Notes: generated by a model not told the origin, from the sequence alone. Shown: positions 17,888 to 33,456, counted from the first letter of the stretch. The stretch: DNA of 64,000 nucleotides from Sphingobacteriales bacterium (GCA_018262795.1 JADFDM010000004.1:1-64000); one strand, 5' to 3'. Translations and numbers: made by a program.

Positions 17888-19324
17888 TCATGGAAAAATA
17901 CCCATCGCAAAATAGCTGTCGCGAATTTTGTTGATAGAAACGGCAAAGGCGGCTGTGCGCAGGTCCCCAATTCCTTTATTGCGTTTTTTGAAAGCGCGAA
18001 TGTCGCGGTAAGCCTCAATCATGGTATCTTCTAAGCCGGAGTTCACTAAGTCAATTTCATCGGCTCCGTGGATAATCTGCTGTATTCGATTTCTGGGAAC
18101 ATGCTTCCCGGTAAAGTCTTCTACTAATTTGATGAAATTTCTTTGGGTTTGTTCTTCAAATCTCTTCTGCATCCTTCCAAACTTTACGTGCGAAAGATTT
18201 TTAAGCCACTCAAAATAGGATACCGTTACGCCACCTGCATTGATGTAAATATCGGGGATGATGAGGATGCCTTTTTTCAAAAGAATTTGCTCGGCTGCCG
18301 GGGTAATAGGACCGTTGGCCGCTTCCCCTATGATTTTTGCCTTTATTCGAGCTGCATTCTTGATGGTGAGTTGTCTTTCTAAAGCAGCCGGGATCAGAAT
18401 GTCACAATCCAGTTCAAGCGCACCTGCGGTATCTGCCAGCACTTTGCCTTTAGGGTATCCCTTTACGGTTTTCTTTTCCTGGCGATACTTGTAAAGATGC
18501 TCTATATCAATTCCTTTTTCATCATACACCGCTCCGTCCGACTCCGCCACCACAATTACTTTGGCTCCGTATTTTCGGATGATGCGTGCAGTATGATAGC
18601 CCACATTACCCAAGCCCTGCACAATCACTCGCTTGCCCTCTAAGCCTACGCTCAATCCGAGCTTTTTCATATCATCTTCGTGAGAGCATACTTCATTTAA
18701 GGCATAAACAACCCCGCGACCGGTTGCTTCCGTTCTGCCGTGAATACCATTTTGCGAAACCGGCTTTCCGGTTACGCAAGCATAGCCATCCAACTCACCG
18801 GGGCGAAGCGTCATGTAGGTATCTAATATCCAAGCCATTTCTCTTTCTCCGGTTCCGTAATCGGGGGCGGGCACATCAATGCCGGGGCCTATAAAATTTT
18901 TCTTCAGCAATTCGGCCGTGTAGCGCCTCGTCACATTTTCCAGCACTTCCACCGGAGCTTTGCGGGGAGCAATTTTAATTCCTCCCTTCGCCCCACCAAA
19001 AGGCACATCCACTAAGGCACATTTATACGTCATCAGAGCTGCCAGCGCCATCACCTCGTCCTGATCTACTTGTAACGAATAGCGAATTCCTCCTTTAGTG
19101 GGCATCCGGTGATGAGAGTGTTGAATCCGGTACGCCTCTATCACCTCTACCCGATTTCCCCATTTTACAGGGAAATTCATTTTATAAATACTGTTGCAAG
19201 CTTTGATTTGATCTAAAAGACCTTTCGGAGAATTGGTAAAGGGCGCTGCCCGGTCGAAATAATACGAAACGCTGTCTGAGAAGGAGAGTTCTTTGAGGTT
19301 AGGCTTAATTATTTTATCTGCCAT
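17888..19324 (-). CDS. Glu/Leu/Phe/Val dehydrogenase (glutamate dehydrogenase type)
   Basis: A cytoplasmic enzyme of 478 residues that interconverts glutamate and 2-oxoglutarate plus ammonia. It shows the substrate-domain signature PFGGAKGGIKI with the catalytic Lys, the downstream IDVPAPDYGTGEREM, and the Rossmann dinucleotide motif VIVQGLGNVGYH. The motif AANGPITPAAEQIL is typical of GDHs in this subfamily. Length is slightly above the usual 410-450 because of an extended N-terminus and the insertion around QEKKTVKGYPKG. NAD versus NADP preference cannot be judged reliably. It is transcribed alone, ending in a strong terminator. Confidence 0.9.
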   Translation of the reverse strand: MADKIIKPNLKELSFSDSVSYYFDRAAPFTNSPKGLLDQIKACNSIYKMNFPVKWGNRVEVIEAYRIQHSHHRMPTKGGIRYSLQVDQDEVMALAALMTYKCALVDVPFGGAKGGIKIAPRKAPVEVLENVTRRYTAELLKKNFIGPGIDVPAPDYGTGEREMAWILDTYMTLRPGELDGYACVTGKPVSQNGIHGRTEATGRGVVYALNEVCSHEDDMKKLGLSVGLEGKRVIVQGLGNVGYHTARIIRKYGAKVIVVAESDGAVYDEKGIDIEHLYKYRQEKKTVKGYPKGKVLADTAGALELDCDILIPAALERQLTIKNAARIKAKIIGEAANGPITPAAEQILLKKGILIIPDIYINAGGVTVSYFEWLKNLSHVKFGRMQKRFEEQTQRNFIKLVEDFTGKHVPRNRIQQIIHGADEIDLVNSGLEDTMIEAYRDIRAFKKRNKGIGDLRTAAFAVSINKIRDSYFAMGIFP

Positions 19325-19397
19325 AAAAAATTTTTAATGAATAATTTGAATGCAAAGTGAAAGTCTTTTTTCCTGAAAATAAAAATAAGGGAGGTGT

Positions 19398-19613
19398 TCA
19401 GTTTCTGGCGGCTCCCTTATTTTCTAACTCTTTGAGCCTGCGATCTATGGCGAGTAAAAAGATAAAGATGCAGGAGAGGATAATGGCCAGTACTGCTACT
19501 ACCACATAGATTTTAAGATTGCTGGCAAAGAAATCCTGCGTTTCAGTAACTCCCTGCGCAGAAGTGAAAATGACGGAGAGCAGAGATAAGGCTAAAGCGA
19601 AATATTTTTTCAT
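19398..19613 (-). CDS. CcmD-like small membrane protein
   Basis: A 71-residue protein with a signal-like N-terminal helix (MKKYFALALSLLSVIFTSAQ) and one strong transmembrane helix (IYVVVAVLAIILSCIFIFLL), followed by the charged tail AIDRRLKELENK. This matches the CcmD-like proteins that accompany CcmC/CcsA in Bacteroidota. Its ATG overlaps the TGA of the upstream CcmC-like gene (ATGA), implying translational coupling and supporting this start over an upstream one at 19685. It is expected to help heme delivery during cytochrome c maturation. Confidence 0.75.
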   Translation of the reverse strand: MKKYFALALSLLSVIFTSAQGVTETQDFFASNLKIYVVVAVLAIILSCIFIFLLAIDRRLKELENKGAARN

Positions 19614-20701
19614 GAGGATTGTTTTTGTTTGATAAACTGCATACGGATAAGGATAGAAAGAATCCAAAAGCCAAGTAATATCCATCCGATAACAGCCGGA
19701 TAAAAGAACATGCGAAGGGTGCTGTCTAAGTCGTATTTACTAAAGGCCGGATTGCCGCCATTGCCGGGGTGCATAGAGTCGGTAAGCCTGGGTAATACAA
19801 ACACACAAAGCACAAAAACGACAAAAGCAAAAATGCTGAACACCGCACCCACCTTTCCGCGTTTTTCGGGGTCAGAGATAGAACTGCGAACTACTAAGTA
19901 GGCTACATAAAAGAAAATGGCAATAAGCGCAGCCGCCATTTTAATATCTTCGAGAAGTAGCTTTTGCAACACATCGCCCCAAGATACTCCGATATACCAA
20001 GTGTATTTAGCCCACACCAAGCCGGTGAGGTAGCCGCAGGTGCCAAACAAAAGGGCAACTACTACACTTTGACTGGCCAACACATCCCACTTTGTTGTGC
20101 CTTTCCATAAATACAGGATGCTGCCGATAAAGGAAGCGAATACCAACATGGTCATAACAAACCACATCGGCACATGAAAGAAAGTATTGCGGATGGTTTC
20201 GTATAAAATTTCGCGATAAGGAAAGCAGACTAAATTATGCTTGTTGTTTTTGACCTTTGGTTCGGTTACTTGCGCTAACACAGTCTGAGTGGAATCAATC
20301 ACAGATGCTTTCGCTAAGGTAAGGCCATCTCGCAGAGCAAAGGTGCCGTCCTTTTCATCATTCATCACAATATCAAATACAGCCGGCTGAATAGTTCCTT
20401 GTTGTAAAGAGCTAAATCCAAATTGCACTTCAACTATATCGTTCGAAAGAATTTTAAGTGAAGTGGGAGCGAAATACTGAGAGCCGTTTTTAAACCACAG
20501 CTGCACTTTCTCCGCTTCGGCTGAAGTGAAATGGGTATGGTACCCCGAAATTTGAAAAGTATATACAGAGTCAGTTCCAAAAACCGATGGGCTTACTTTG
20601 GTAATGCCGGGACCAAGTTTTACAAAAAAGCTGCCAATTAAAACATAAAAAAGGAGCACTGCGCCCAGCCACTTCCACCACTTTTTATAAATCCAGTTCA
20701 T
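19610..20701 (-). CDS. CcmC/CcsA-type cytochrome c biogenesis protein with extra extracytoplasmic domain
   Basis: A heme-handling membrane protein of 363 residues. After a first helix (WLGAVLLFYVLIGSFFV) comes a beta-rich insertion of about 100 residues (35-135) facing the periplasm. The conserved core then begins: TIRNTFFHVPMWFVM with a heme-ligand-type His, a WWD-like segment (AKYTWYIGVSWGD), and LPRLTDSMHPGNGGNPAF with the second His, ending in a last helix. Typical CcmC proteins are about 220-240 residues and lack the insertion. The gene is followed by the overlapping CcmD-like gene and preceded by a TATATTTG promoter element. No ccmA, ccmB or ccmE is next to it. Confidence 0.85.
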   Translation of the reverse strand: MNWIYKKWWKWLGAVLLFYVLIGSFFVKLGPGITKVSPSVFGTDSVYTFQISGYHTHFTSAEAEKVQLWFKNGSQYFAPTSLKILSNDIVEVQFGFSSLQQGTIQPAVFDIVMNDEKDGTFALRDGLTLAKASVIDSTQTVLAQVTEPKVKNNKHNLVCFPYREILYETIRNTFFHVPMWFVMTMLVFASFIGSILYLWKGTTKWDVLASQSVVVALLFGTCGYLTGLVWAKYTWYIGVSWGDVLQKLLLEDIKMAAALIAIFFYVAYLVVRSSISDPEKRGKVGAVFSIFAFVVFVLCVFVLPRLTDSMHPGNGGNPAFSKYDLDSTLRMFFYPAVIGWILLGFWILSILIRMQFIKQKQSS

Positions 20702-20757
20702 TGTTTATAGCATCGGGTTTTGAGAGGAACAAAATAAGCTCCGTCTGCTTGAAGCGT

Positions 20758-20765
20758 CAAATATA
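20758..20765 (-). promoter_or_regulatory. Candidate -7 element for the ccmC-like gene
   Basis: TATATTTG on the minus strand, a perfect TANNTTTG, 57 bases before the start codon. The -33 region is only partly conserved (TTGG at a shorter distance). Confidence 0.5.
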
Positions 20766-21017
20766 GAAGTCTTTGAAAAACCAAGTCGTTCATTTTTCTA
20801 TCCCTCTTTAACAAAAGAGGCAAATAGAAGTTCTCCGTTTTGAAAATATATTTTCGGTTGCTTGAAAAAAATACCAACCTGTCTTTTTTGTAAGCTCACC
20901 CTATGTTTTGCAGTACTTGTCTCTCCCTTTTTATCCTGTTTTTCATCTGAAATACGGAGTGGATTTTTCAGCCATTTTTCTACTTTTTTTAGGCATCCAG
21001 AAATATTTGGCAAAATG

Positions 21018-21048
21018 TTTGTAAGTGCGCCATCTTGTCTTATATTTG
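21018..21048 (+). promoter_or_regulatory. rpoB promoter, full Bacteroidota consensus
   Basis: TTTG at 21018-21021, 19 bases of spacer, then TATATTTG at 21041-21048, matching TTTG-N19-TANNTTTG exactly. Transcription would begin near 21055. Confidence 0.75.
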
Positions 21049-21194
21049 CCGTCCGTTTTGCAAAACCGGTTCCAAAACCTCTTATCAGAATGTTGATTTT
21101 TCGAGAGTTTTTTACTTTGAAAGAAGAATAAAGCTCCCGACATTCTTATTGGTGTAATTGGAAGATTTTTTAACGCTGCAATACTTAAAACGCT
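21049..21194 (+). other. rpoB leader (predicted 5' UTR, about 140 nt)
   Basis: The predicted transcript has an untranslated leader from about 21055 to the rpoB start. It contains a small self-complementary stretch (GGTTTTGCAAAACC-like) near its 5' end but no recognisable riboswitch or L10-type leader. The upstream gap 20766-21017 is AT-rich and shows nothing else. Confidence 0.4.
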
Positions 21195-24100
21195 ATGGCT
21201 GAAACCCACAAGAAAAGCGCTGAAAGAGTCAACTTCGGCAAAATCAAACTTCCGGATGAACAACCAGATTTACTGGACATTCAGTTGGAAACCTACAAAG
21301 AATTTATTCAGTTAGAAACGACCCCTGAAAACCGGAGAAAGGAAGGCCTTTACCAGGTATTTCAGGAGAACTTTCCAATTACTGATACTCGCAACATCTT
21401 CGTGTTGGAGTTTTTCGACTACTTTGTAGATCCACCCCGTTACACTATTGACGAGTGTATTGAGCGCGGGCTTACCTACTGTGTGCCGTTAAAAGCCAAG
21501 TTGAAACTTTCGTGCAACGACCCTGAGCACATTGACTTTAAAACCATCGTTCAGGACGTATTTTTGGGGAATGTGCCTTACATGACCCCGAAAGGAACAT
21601 TCATTATCAACGGAGCCGAGCGAGTGATTGTATCGCAGTTGCACCGTAGCCCGGGAGTATTCTTCGGTCAGAGTTTCCACCCCAATGGAACAAAGATATA
21701 CAGTGCAAGGGTAATTCCATTTAAAGGCGCTTGGATGGAGTTTGCCACAGATATTAATAACGTAATGTATGCTTACATTGACCGGAAGAAGAAATTTCCG
21801 GTTACAATGTTGCTTCGTGCCGTAGGTTATGATACTGACAAAGATATTTTGACTCTGTTTGATTTGGCGGATGAAATAAATCTCAAAACAAAGAAGGACA
21901 GTGAAAAGGCGATTGACCGTAAACTTGCTGCCAGAGTGCTTCGCACTTGGATGGAAGACTTTGTGGATGAAGATACCGGTGAGGTAGTAAGCATTGAGCG
22001 GAATGAAGTATTGTTGGAACGCGATACTATCATTACTGAAGACAATATAGAGTTGATCATGGAGTCGGGTAACAAGAGCATTTTCGTTCATAAGGAAACG
22101 CAAGCAGCTGACTACTCTATCATCTTTAATACGCTGAATAAGGACACTTCCAATTCAGAGATTGAGGCGCTTAGCCATATTTACAAACAACTGCGCGGTA
22201 GCGAACCACCGGATGAGGAAACTGCTCGCGGCATTATAGAGAAGTTGTTCTTTAGCGATAAACGCTACGACCTTGGGGAAGTAGGCCGCTATAAGATTAA
22301 CAAGAAGCTGGAATTGGATATAGATATGAATACCCGTGTGCTGACTAAAACGGATATCATAGCTATCGTAAAATACTTAGTGAACTTGAGCAATCAGCGG
22401 GCAGAGATTGATGATATTGACCACTTGAGCAACAGAAGAGTGCGCACCGTAGGGGAGCAACTTTACTCTCAGTTTGGAGTGGGTTTAGCTCGTATGGCCC
22501 GCACCATCCGTGAGCGGATGAATGTGCGCGATAATGAAGTATTTACACCAGTTGATCTAATCAATGCTCGTACCCTTTCATCCGTGATCAATTCATTCTT
22601 TGGTACCTCGCAGCTTTCGCAGTTCTTAGACCAAACCAACCCTTTGGCGGAGATTACGAATAAGCGAAGAGTATCAGCTTTAGGGCCCGGTGGTCTTTCG
22701 CGCGAGCGAGCCGGCTTTGAGGTGCGAGATGTGCATTACAGCCACTACGGTCGTTTGTGTACAATTGAAACACCGGAAGGTCCGAATATTGGTTTGATTT
22801 CCACTTTGTGCGTACATGCTAAGGTGAATAAGATGGGCTTTATTGAAACCCCTTACCGCAAAGTAGAAGGGGGTAAAGTGAATCTGAAAGGAAAAGTATC
22901 GTTCCTAACTGCTGAGGAGGAAGACTACGTGAAGATTGCTCAGAGCAATATTAAGATGGATGAGAAAGGGAACTTCCAAAGCGATAAAATTAAGTCGAGA
23001 TTTCAAGGCGATTTCCCTATTCTGGCACCAGAGGAAGTGCAGTATATGGACGTAGCTCCCAACCAAATTGTTGGGGTATCTGCTTCACTGATTCCTTTCC
23101 TTGAGCATGACGATGCCAACCGTGCATTGATGGGTTCAAACATGCAGCGTCAGGCCGTTCCTTTGTTGCGTCCGCAAGCTCCGGTAGTAGGTACCGGTTT
23201 AGAGCGGAAGGTAGCGCAGGATTCACGCAACTTGATCAATGCCGAGAAGGATGGAGTGGTAGAATATGTGGATGCCAACGAAATAACAATTAAGTACGAC
23301 CGGACAGAAGAGGAGAAATTAGTATCATTTAAAGATGATAAAGTAACCTATAAACTTCCGAAGTTCTTAAAGACCAACCAAAGTACCTGCATTAACCTGA
23401 AACCATTAGTGAAGAAAGGTCAGCGGGTAAACAAAGGGCAGGTATTGTGCGAAGGTTTTGCTACTGAAGCCGGAGAACTGGCACTTGGTTCTAACTTGAA
23501 AGTGGCCTTTATGCCCTGGAAAGGTTACAACTTTGAGGATGCCATTGTTATAAGCGAGCGCGTAGTACGTGATGATGTGTTCACCTCTATTCACGTAGAA
23601 GAGTTTGAATTGGAAGTGCGCGACACTAAATTGGGGGAAGAAGAACTGACTCCGGATATTCCGAATGTGAGCGAAGAAGCCACTAAAGACTTAGATGATA
23701 ATGGAGTGATTCGCGTTGGCGCTCGTGTAAGAGAAGGCGATATTCTAATTGGAAAAATTACTCCAAAAGGAGAGAGCGATCCTACTCCTGAAGAGAAGTT
23801 GCTTCGCGCCATTTTTGGTGATAAGGCAGGGGATGTGAAAGATGCTTCCCTGAAAGTTCCACCTTCTGTGGAAGGAACCGTGATTATCAAGAAACTGTTT
23901 GCCCGCGCCAAGAAAGATAAAACTTCTAAGGCTAAGGAAAAGACCTCTTTAGAAAAGTTAGACAAAGATTTTGAAAAGAGAGTAGCCGAAGTAAAAGGAG
24001 TACTGGTGGACAAACTGATGACCATTTTAAGTGGTAAAACGTCAGCCGGTATTCAAACTATTTACCGCGAAGAATTAATCAGCAAGGGAACCAAGTTCAG

Positions 24101-25010
24101 TGCTAAAACTCTGATGGATTTGGACTATACTGTGGTGGACGGTAACGGCTGGACGAAGGACGAAGACACGAATGATTTAGTGAAAATGATTCTTCATAAC
24201 CACAACATCCGCTCTAACGAGGAGATAGGAAGATACAAGCGCGAGAAATTCAACATCAGTATTGGTGATGAATTGCCAAGTGGGGTATTGAAATTGGCTA
24301 AGGTTTATATCGCTAAGAAACGCAAGCTGAAAGTGGGAGATAAGATGGCCGGTCGCCACGGTAACAAAGGGATTGTGGCCCGTATAGTTCGCCAGGAGGA
24401 TATGCCGTTTCTTGAAGATGGAACTCCAGTGGATATAGTGCTAAACCCGCTCGGAGTGCCTTCGCGTATGAACATTGGTCAAATTTATGAAACGGTGCTC
24501 GGATGGGCGGGTCAAAAACTCGGAGTAAAATTTGCCACCCCGATATTTGACGGTGCTTCCTTAGAAGAGATTGGCGACTACGTGAAAGAAGCCGGCTTGC
24601 CTGAGTTTGGATCTACTTACTTGTATGATGGTGAAACCGGAGATCGTTTCCACCAAAAAACAACGGTGGGTATCATTTACATGATCAAACTGATACACAT
24701 GGTAGATGATAAGATGCACGCTCGTTCAATTGGGCCATACTCTCTTATTACACAACAGCCGCTGGGAGGTAAAGCTCAGTTTGGTGGGCAGCGTTTTGGA
24801 GAGATGGAGGTGTGGGCGCTCGAGGCTTACGGTGCTTCCAATATTCTACAGGAATTGCTTACGGTAAAATCGGATGATATTATCGGACGAGCCAAAACCT
24901 ATGAAGCTATCGTGAAAGGCGACAACATCCCTGAAGCCGGAATTCCTGAGTCGTTCAACGTGTTGATGCACGAATTGAGAGGGCTGGCATTAGACCTGAA
25001 ATTTGATTAA
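21195..25010 (+). CDS. rpoB: DNA-directed RNA polymerase subunit beta
   Basis: The beta subunit of RNA polymerase, 1271 residues, full length for Bacteroidota. It contains the rifampicin-pocket region ([20 protein letters not shown], then [20 protein letters not shown]), the block [12 protein letters not shown], the active-site side segment [16 protein letters not shown] with [11 protein letters not shown], and the C-terminal [20 protein letters not shown]. In the rifampicin pocket, Asn489 replaces the His equivalent to E. coli His526. rpoC follows after 34 bases, forming the usual rpoBC operon. The ribosomal protein genes rplJ/rplL that normally precede rpoB are absent; a consensus promoter stands there instead. 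Confidence 0.99.
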   Translation: MAETHKKSAERVNFGKIKLPDEQPDLLDIQLETYKEFIQLETTPENRRKEGLYQVFQENFPITDTRNIFVLEFFDYFVDPPRYTIDECIERGLTYCVPLKAKLKLSCNDPEHIDFKTIVQDVFLGNVPYMTPKGTFIINGAERVIVSQLHRSPGVFFGQSFHPNGTKIYSARVIPFKGAWMEFATDINNVMYAYIDRKKKFPVTMLLRAVGYDTDKDILTLFDLADEINLKTKKDSEKAIDRKLAARVLRTWMEDFVDEDTGEVVSIERNEVLLERDTIITEDNIELIMESGNKSIFVHKETQAADYSIIFNTLNKDTSNSEIEALSHIYKQLRGSEPPDEETARGIIEKLFFSDKRYDLGEVGRYKINKKLELDIDMNTRVLTKTDIIAIVKYLVNLSNQRAEIDDIDHLSNRRVRTVGEQLYSQFGVGLARMARTIRERMNVRDNEVFTPVDLINARTLSSVINSFFGTSQLSQFLDQTNPLAEITNKRRVSALGPGGLSRERAGFEVRDVHYSHYGRLCTIETPEGPNIGLISTLCVHAKVNKMGFIETPYRKVEGGKVNLKGKVSFLTAEEEDYVKIAQSNIKMDEKGNFQSDKIKSRFQGDFPILAPEEVQYMDVAPNQIVGVSASLIPFLEHDDANRALMGSNMQRQAVPLLRPQAPVVGTGLERKVAQDSRNLINAEKDGVVEYVDANEITIKYDRTEEEKLVSFKDDKVTYKLPKFLKTNQSTCINLKPLVKKGQRVNKGQVLCEGFATEAGELALGSNLKVAFMPWKGYNFEDAIVISERVVRDDVFTSIHVEEFELEVRDTKLGEEELTPDIPNVSEEATKDLDDNGVIRVGARVREGDILIGKITPKGESDPTPEEKLLRAIFGDKAGDVKDASLKVPPSVEGTVIIKKLFARAKKDKTSKAKEKTSLEKLDKDFEKRVAEVKGVLVDKLMTILSGKTSAGIQTIYREELISKGTKFSAKTLMDLDYTVVDGNGWTKDEDTNDLVKMILHNHNIRSNEEIGRYKREKFNISIGDELPSGVLKLAKVYIAKKRKLKVGDKMAGRHGNKGIVARIVRQEDMPFLEDGTPVDIVLNPLGVPSRMNIGQIYETVLGWAGQKLGVKFATPIFDGASLEEIGDYVKEAGLPEFGSTYLYDGETGDRFHQKTTVGIIYMIKLIHMVDDKMHARSIGPYSLITQQPLGGKAQFGGQRFGEMEVWALEAYGASNILQELLTVKSDDIIGRAKTYEAIVKGDNIPEAGIPESFNVLMHELRGLALDLKFD

Positions 25011-25044
25011 TTTTTTTAAGAGAACACTATTAAAATAAAAGTCA

Positions 25045-28000
25045 ATGGCATCATTAAGAAGAGACCAAAAAGGAAGAATTGATTTCTCTAAAATTACCAT
25101 CATGTTGGCATCGCCCGACTCTATATTGAGCCGCAGCCATGGAGAGATTAAGAAGCCTGAAACAATTAACTATCGTACTTACAAGCCCGAAATGGAAGGC
25201 TTGTTTTGCGAGCGGGTGTTCGGTCCCACAAAGGATTACGAATGTTACTGCGGTAAGTATAAGCGGATTCGCTATAAAGGTATTGTGTGCGACCGTTGTG
25301 GAGTAGAAGTAACTGAGAAGAAAGTGCGCAGAGAGCGCATGGGGCACATTAAGCTAACTGTTCCGGTAGTTCACATTTGGTATTTCAAAAGTCTTCCTAA
25401 TAAAATAGGGTACCTGTTGGGAGTAAGTTCTAAGAAACTGGAAAGTATTATTTACTACGAGCGCTACGTGGTAGTGCAGCCGGGTAAAACCAGCGAAGGC
25501 GTTAACTTGATGACCGAGAAGGGCGAAGAAGTAAGAAATTTGGCTTACTTGGATCAATTAACGGAGGAAGAATACTTATCGGTATTCGACAATGAAGAGT
25601 TTAAGAACAACTACTTATTAGAAGATACTGACCCGAACAAATTTATCGCTAAGATGGGGGCAGAGGCGATTAAGGAACTTCTTTCAAGAATTAACTTAGA
25701 CGAACTTTCCTATCAACTGCGCCATGCTGCAGCTAACGAAACATCCCGTCAACGCAAGTCAGAAGCCTTAAAGCGACTGAGTGTTGTGGAAGCTTTCCGC
25801 GCGGGCAATCAGCATGTGGAGAACAAGCCGGAGTGGATGGTGATTCAATACCTTCCGGTCATTCCACCCGAGTTAAGACCTTTAGTGCCATTGGATGGTG
25901 GTCGCTTCGCCTCTTCCGACTTGAACGATCTTTATCGGAGAGTAATTATCCGTAATAACCGTTTGAAGCGATTAGTGGAAATCAAAGCTCCCGAAGTAAT
26001 TCTCCGCAACGAGAAGCGGATGTTGCAAGAAGCTATTGACTCGCTGTTTGATAATAGCCGTAAGAGCAACGCGGTGAAAGCAGAAGGTGGACGTGCGCTG
26101 AAATCTCTTTCAGATGTATTGAAAGGAAAGCAAGGACGTTTCCGCCAAAACCTGTTAGGAAAGCGGGTGGACTATTCCGGTCGCTCTGTGATTGTGGTGG
26201 GGCCCGAATTGAAGTTGCATGAATGTGGACTTCCAAAAGATATGGCAGCCGAATTGTTCAAACCGTTTATCATTCGCAAACTGATTGAAAGAGGTATTGT
26301 GAAAACGGTTAAGAGTGCTAAGAAATTAGTAGATAAGAAAGAGCCGGTGATTTGGGATATTCTCGAGAACGTGCTGAAGAGCCACCCGATAATGCTGAAT
26401 CGTGCTCCTACACTTCACCGTTTGTCTATCCAAGCATTCCTTCCAAAATTAATTGAAGGTAAGGCGATACAACTTCACCCATTAGTTTGTACTTCGTTCA
26501 ATGCCGACTTTGATGGTGACCAAATGGCCGTTCACGTGCCGTTGAGCAATGCCTCAATACTCGAAGCACAATTATTAATGCTTTCATCACACAACATTCT
26601 GAATCCGCAAAACGGAACGCCTATTACCCTTCCATCGCAGGACATGGTACTTGGGCTGTATTACATGACCAAAGAAAAGCGTTCTACTCCGGAAGAAAAA
26701 GTGATAGGGCAAGGATTGACTTTCTACGGACCTGAAGAAGCATTTATTGCCTTCAACGAGGGGAAAGCCGAACTGCACAGCGTGGTGAAATGCCGTGTTC
26801 GGGTAGCTACAAAAGACGGAGAGCCGGTTTATAAAATTGTGGAAACCACCATCGGAAGGCTTATCTTAAATCAGGTAGTACCTGAAAGCGCAGGATATGT
26901 AAATAAGATGCTGGGTAAAAAACAATTGAAGGATGTAATCGGTGGAATATTAGCCGAAACCAACATTCCTACCACTGCTAAGTTCTTGGACGATATTAAG
27001 AAACTCGGATTCTATTATTCCTTCCGTGGAGGATTAAGCTTTAACCTGCTCGATGTAATTACTCCTACCAGCAAAGAGTCGCTGGTGGCTGATGCACAAC
27101 GCAAAGTAGATGAAGTGTACGACAGTTATCAAATGGGATTCATTACCGATAAAGAGCGCTTTAATCAGGTAGTAGATATTTGGACACATACGGATAGCCA
27201 GTTGACCATTCACCTCATGAAGCAGATTGCTGAAGATAAGCAGGGCTTCAACTCCATCTTTATGATGCTCGATTCCGGAGCGAGAGGTAGTAAGCAGCAA
27301 ATCAAGCAGCTTTCCGGTATGCGGGGACTGATGGCCAAGCCGCGTAAATCCGGCTCTACCGGGGCAGAGGTTATCGAGAATCCGGTATTGGCAAACTTTA
27401 AAGAAGGACTTTCGGTACTCGAGTATTTTATTTCTACGCACGGTGCGCGGAAAGGTCTTTCCGATACGGCTTTGAAAACAGCGGATGCCGGATACTTGAC
27501 CAGAAGGTTGGTGGATGTGGCACAAGATGTGGTCATTACTGAAACTGATTGTGAAACACTTCGCGGAATTAACGTAACGGCTCTGAAAGACAACGAGAAT
27601 ACAGTAGAACCATTATTTGACAGAATATTAGGTCGCACTTCTCTGAATGATCTTTACCATCCTGAAACGGATGAACTGCTAATTTCTGCCGGACAAGATA
27701 TTACGGAGTCTTTAGCTCGTAAAATTCAGGATGCCGGGATTGAACAAATGGAAATACGCTCTGTACTCACTTGTGAAAGCAAGAAAGGCTGCTGCGTAAA
27801 ATGTTACGGACGCAACTTGGCTACCAATCGGTTGGCCGAAGAAGGAGATGCCGTAGGAATTATCGCAGCGCAGTCTATCGGTGAGCCGGGAACTCAGTTG
27901 ACCTTGCGTACTTTCCACGTGGGAGGTATTGCGAGCGTGGGAACTTCAGAGTCGCAGATCACTGCCCGTTTTGAAGGGGTGGTGCAGTTTGACGGAGTAA

Positions 28001-29385
28001 GAACTACCACCGCTGTGGATGAAAATGGAGAGAAGATAAACATTGTGATTGGTCGTACCGGTGAAATGAGAATTGTGAAGGAGGATAATCCAGACAAGGC
28101 GTTGATTTCGCATCACATCCCGTACGGTTCGCAAATTTTTGTGAAGGACGGAAAAGCAGTCACCAAAGGCGATGTAATCTGCAAGTGGGATCCCTATAAC
28201 AACGTAATTATTTCCGAAGTAAACGGAAAGGTGAAGTTTGAGCATATCATTGAAAACGTTACCTACCGGGATGAGATGGATGAGCAAACCGGTCACCGCG
28301 AAAAGGTAATTGTAGAGAGTAAGGATAAAACCAAAATTCCTTCCTTGTTAGTAGAGCATGGGAAGGAAAGCAAAATGTATAACCTGCCCGTAGGAGCGCA
28401 CGTTACAGTGCCTGATGGAGCCGAGGTGAAGCACGGTCAAATTCTTGCCAAGATACCTCGCGTGATGGGAAAAGTGAAAGATATTACCGGAGGCTTACCG
28501 CGAGTGACCGAATTGTTTGAAGCGCGTAATCCGAGCAACCCGGCTGTAGTGGCCGAGATTGATGGGGTAGTGCGCTTCGGTGGTGTAAAGCGCGGAAACC
28601 GCGAGGTGATTGTAGAAAGTCGCGAAGGCGAAATCATGAAGTACTTGGTGCCGCTTTCGAAGCACATTTTGGTGCAGGAGCAAGACTTCGTTCGGGCAGG
28701 TACGCCTCTTTCTGACGGAGCTACTACCCCAACCGACATTCTGCGCATTAAAGGCCCTTTTGCGGTTCAGGAATACTTAGTGAATGAAATTCAGGAAGTA
28801 TATCGTTTGCAGGGTATCAAAATCAACGATAAACACATTGAGGTGATTGTTCGCCAGATGATGAGTAAGATGATTATTGATGATCCGGGCGATACTAAAT
28901 TCTTGGAAGGGGCATCGGTAGAGAAATTTACATTGCTGGCGGAAAATGATGAATACTACGATAAGAAAGTAGTAACAGAAGCGGGCGATTCAGAGAATCT
29001 TCGTCCCGGTCAAATAGTTACGCTGCGCCAAGTACGTGAGGAGAACTCAATCCTAAAGCGTGCCGATAAGAAGATTGTAGAATTCCGCGATGCCATACCG
29101 GCTACGGCTACTCCGCAGTTGCAAGGTATTACCCGCGCTTCGCTTTCTACTTACTCATGGATTTCTGCCGCTTCGTTCCAAGAAACCACCAAAGTACTCA
29201 GCACCGCTTCCATCGCTGCGAAGCAAGATTACTTGGAAGGATTGAAAGAGAACGTCATTGTGGGGCACAGAATTCCTGCCGGAACCGGATTGCGCAGATT
29301 CGAAAACCTGATAGTAACCCACAAAGGTGAGTTAGAGAAATTAGAAAAGAAAACCACTGAAAGTGGCGTGGAACTGATAGGATAA
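25045..29385 (+). CDS. rpoC: DNA-directed RNA polymerase subunit beta'
   Basis: The beta' subunit, 1446 residues. The N-terminal zinc site is [20 protein letters not shown], the catalytic Mg site is [15 protein letters not shown], the bridge-helix region is [20 protein letters not shown], and the second zinc site is [13 protein letters not shown]. The C-terminal part includes [18 protein letters not shown] and the long insertion typical of Bacteroidota, ending with [15 protein letters not shown]. It is co-transcribed with rpoB and followed by a strong terminator. No frame disruption or unusual catalytic residue is seen. Confidence 0.99.
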   Translation: MASLRRDQKGRIDFSKITIMLASPDSILSRSHGEIKKPETINYRTYKPEMEGLFCERVFGPTKDYECYCGKYKRIRYKGIVCDRCGVEVTEKKVRRERMGHIKLTVPVVHIWYFKSLPNKIGYLLGVSSKKLESIIYYERYVVVQPGKTSEGVNLMTEKGEEVRNLAYLDQLTEEEYLSVFDNEEFKNNYLLEDTDPNKFIAKMGAEAIKELLSRINLDELSYQLRHAAANETSRQRKSEALKRLSVVEAFRAGNQHVENKPEWMVIQYLPVIPPELRPLVPLDGGRFASSDLNDLYRRVIIRNNRLKRLVEIKAPEVILRNEKRMLQEAIDSLFDNSRKSNAVKAEGGRALKSLSDVLKGKQGRFRQNLLGKRVDYSGRSVIVVGPELKLHECGLPKDMAAELFKPFIIRKLIERGIVKTVKSAKKLVDKKEPVIWDILENVLKSHPIMLNRAPTLHRLSIQAFLPKLIEGKAIQLHPLVCTSFNADFDGDQMAVHVPLSNASILEAQLLMLSSHNILNPQNGTPITLPSQDMVLGLYYMTKEKRSTPEEKVIGQGLTFYGPEEAFIAFNEGKAELHSVVKCRVRVATKDGEPVYKIVETTIGRLILNQVVPESAGYVNKMLGKKQLKDVIGGILAETNIPTTAKFLDDIKKLGFYYSFRGGLSFNLLDVITPTSKESLVADAQRKVDEVYDSYQMGFITDKERFNQVVDIWTHTDSQLTIHLMKQIAEDKQGFNSIFMMLDSGARGSKQQIKQLSGMRGLMAKPRKSGSTGAEVIENPVLANFKEGLSVLEYFISTHGARKGLSDTALKTADAGYLTRRLVDVAQDVVITETDCETLRGINVTALKDNENTVEPLFDRILGRTSLNDLYHPETDELLISAGQDITESLARKIQDAGIEQMEIRSVLTCESKKGCCVKCYGRNLATNRLAEEGDAVGIIAAQSIGEPGTQLTLRTFHVGGIASVGTSESQITARFEGVVQFDGVRTTTAVDENGEKINIVIGRTGEMRIVKEDNPDKALISHHIPYGSQIFVKDGKAVTKGDVICKWDPYNNVIISEVNGKVKFEHIIENVTYRDEMDEQTGHREKVIVESKDKTKIPSLLVEHGKESKMYNLPVGAHVTVPDGAEVKHGQILAKIPRVMGKVKDITGGLPRVTELFEARNPSNPAVVAEIDGVVRFGGVKRGNREVIVESREGEIMKYLVPLSKHILVQEQDFVRAGTPLSDGATTPTDILRIKGPFAVQEYLVNEIQEVYRLQGIKINDKHIEVIVRQMMSKMIIDDPGDTKFLEGASVEKFTLLAENDEYYDKKVVTEAGDSENLRPGQIVTLRQVREENSILKRADKKIVEFRDAIPATATPQLQGITRASLSTYSWISAASFQETTKVLSTASIAAKQDYLEGLKENVIVGHRIPAGTGLRRFENLIVTHKGELEKLEKKTTESGVELIG

Positions 29386-29413
29386 CTACCGGTTTATCAC
29401 CTGCTTAAAATAC

Positions 29414-29443
29414 AGACCCCTTCGCTTGCGAAGGGGTCTTTTT
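29414..29443 (+). terminator. Terminator of the rpoBC operon
   Basis: An 11-bp perfect stem AGACCCCTTCG / CGAAGGGGTCT with loop CTTG, then a T-run, 28 bases after the rpoC stop. Confidence 0.92.
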
Positions 29444-29613
29444 ATAGGAGCGAGTAACTGTGATGTATTTTAAGAGAAATCAGGCTTGAGGAACAGGTGG
29501 AAGTTCTGTTTGGAACTATTTTTAAGAGAGGCCGCACCTGCTTATTTTTTATCGGGCAAATGTGATCCGAGAATGGCAGGTAGGTAAGATGGGGCTTGCG
29601 GGACGCTTAAGAA

Positions 29614-29649
29614 AAAAGGCTGTCTGAAATGAAAAACAGACAGCCTTTT
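29614..29649 (-). terminator. Terminator of the collagen-like gene
   Basis: A 13-bp perfect stem (AAAAGGCTGTCTG / CAGACAGCCTTTT), T-rich on the minus-strand 3' side, just downstream of the minus-strand collagen-like gene. It can also act on the plus strand. Confidence 0.85.
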
Positions 29650-29669
29650 GCCAACTAACCTAAAATCTT

Positions 29670-33374
<3,705 letters not shown>

Positions 33375-33409
33375 TCGGCTAAGTAAATTGAATTTTTGAA
33401 AGGATTCAC

Positions 33410-33417
33410 CAAATATA
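33410..33417 (-). promoter_or_regulatory. Candidate -7 element for the collagen-like gene
   Basis: TATATTTG on the minus strand (perfect TANNTTTG), 36 bases before the start codon. No clear TTTG at -33. Confidence 0.5.
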
Positions 33418-33456
33418 TAGATGTGGAGAAAGAATAAAAAGTTGTGACGGCAGCGA

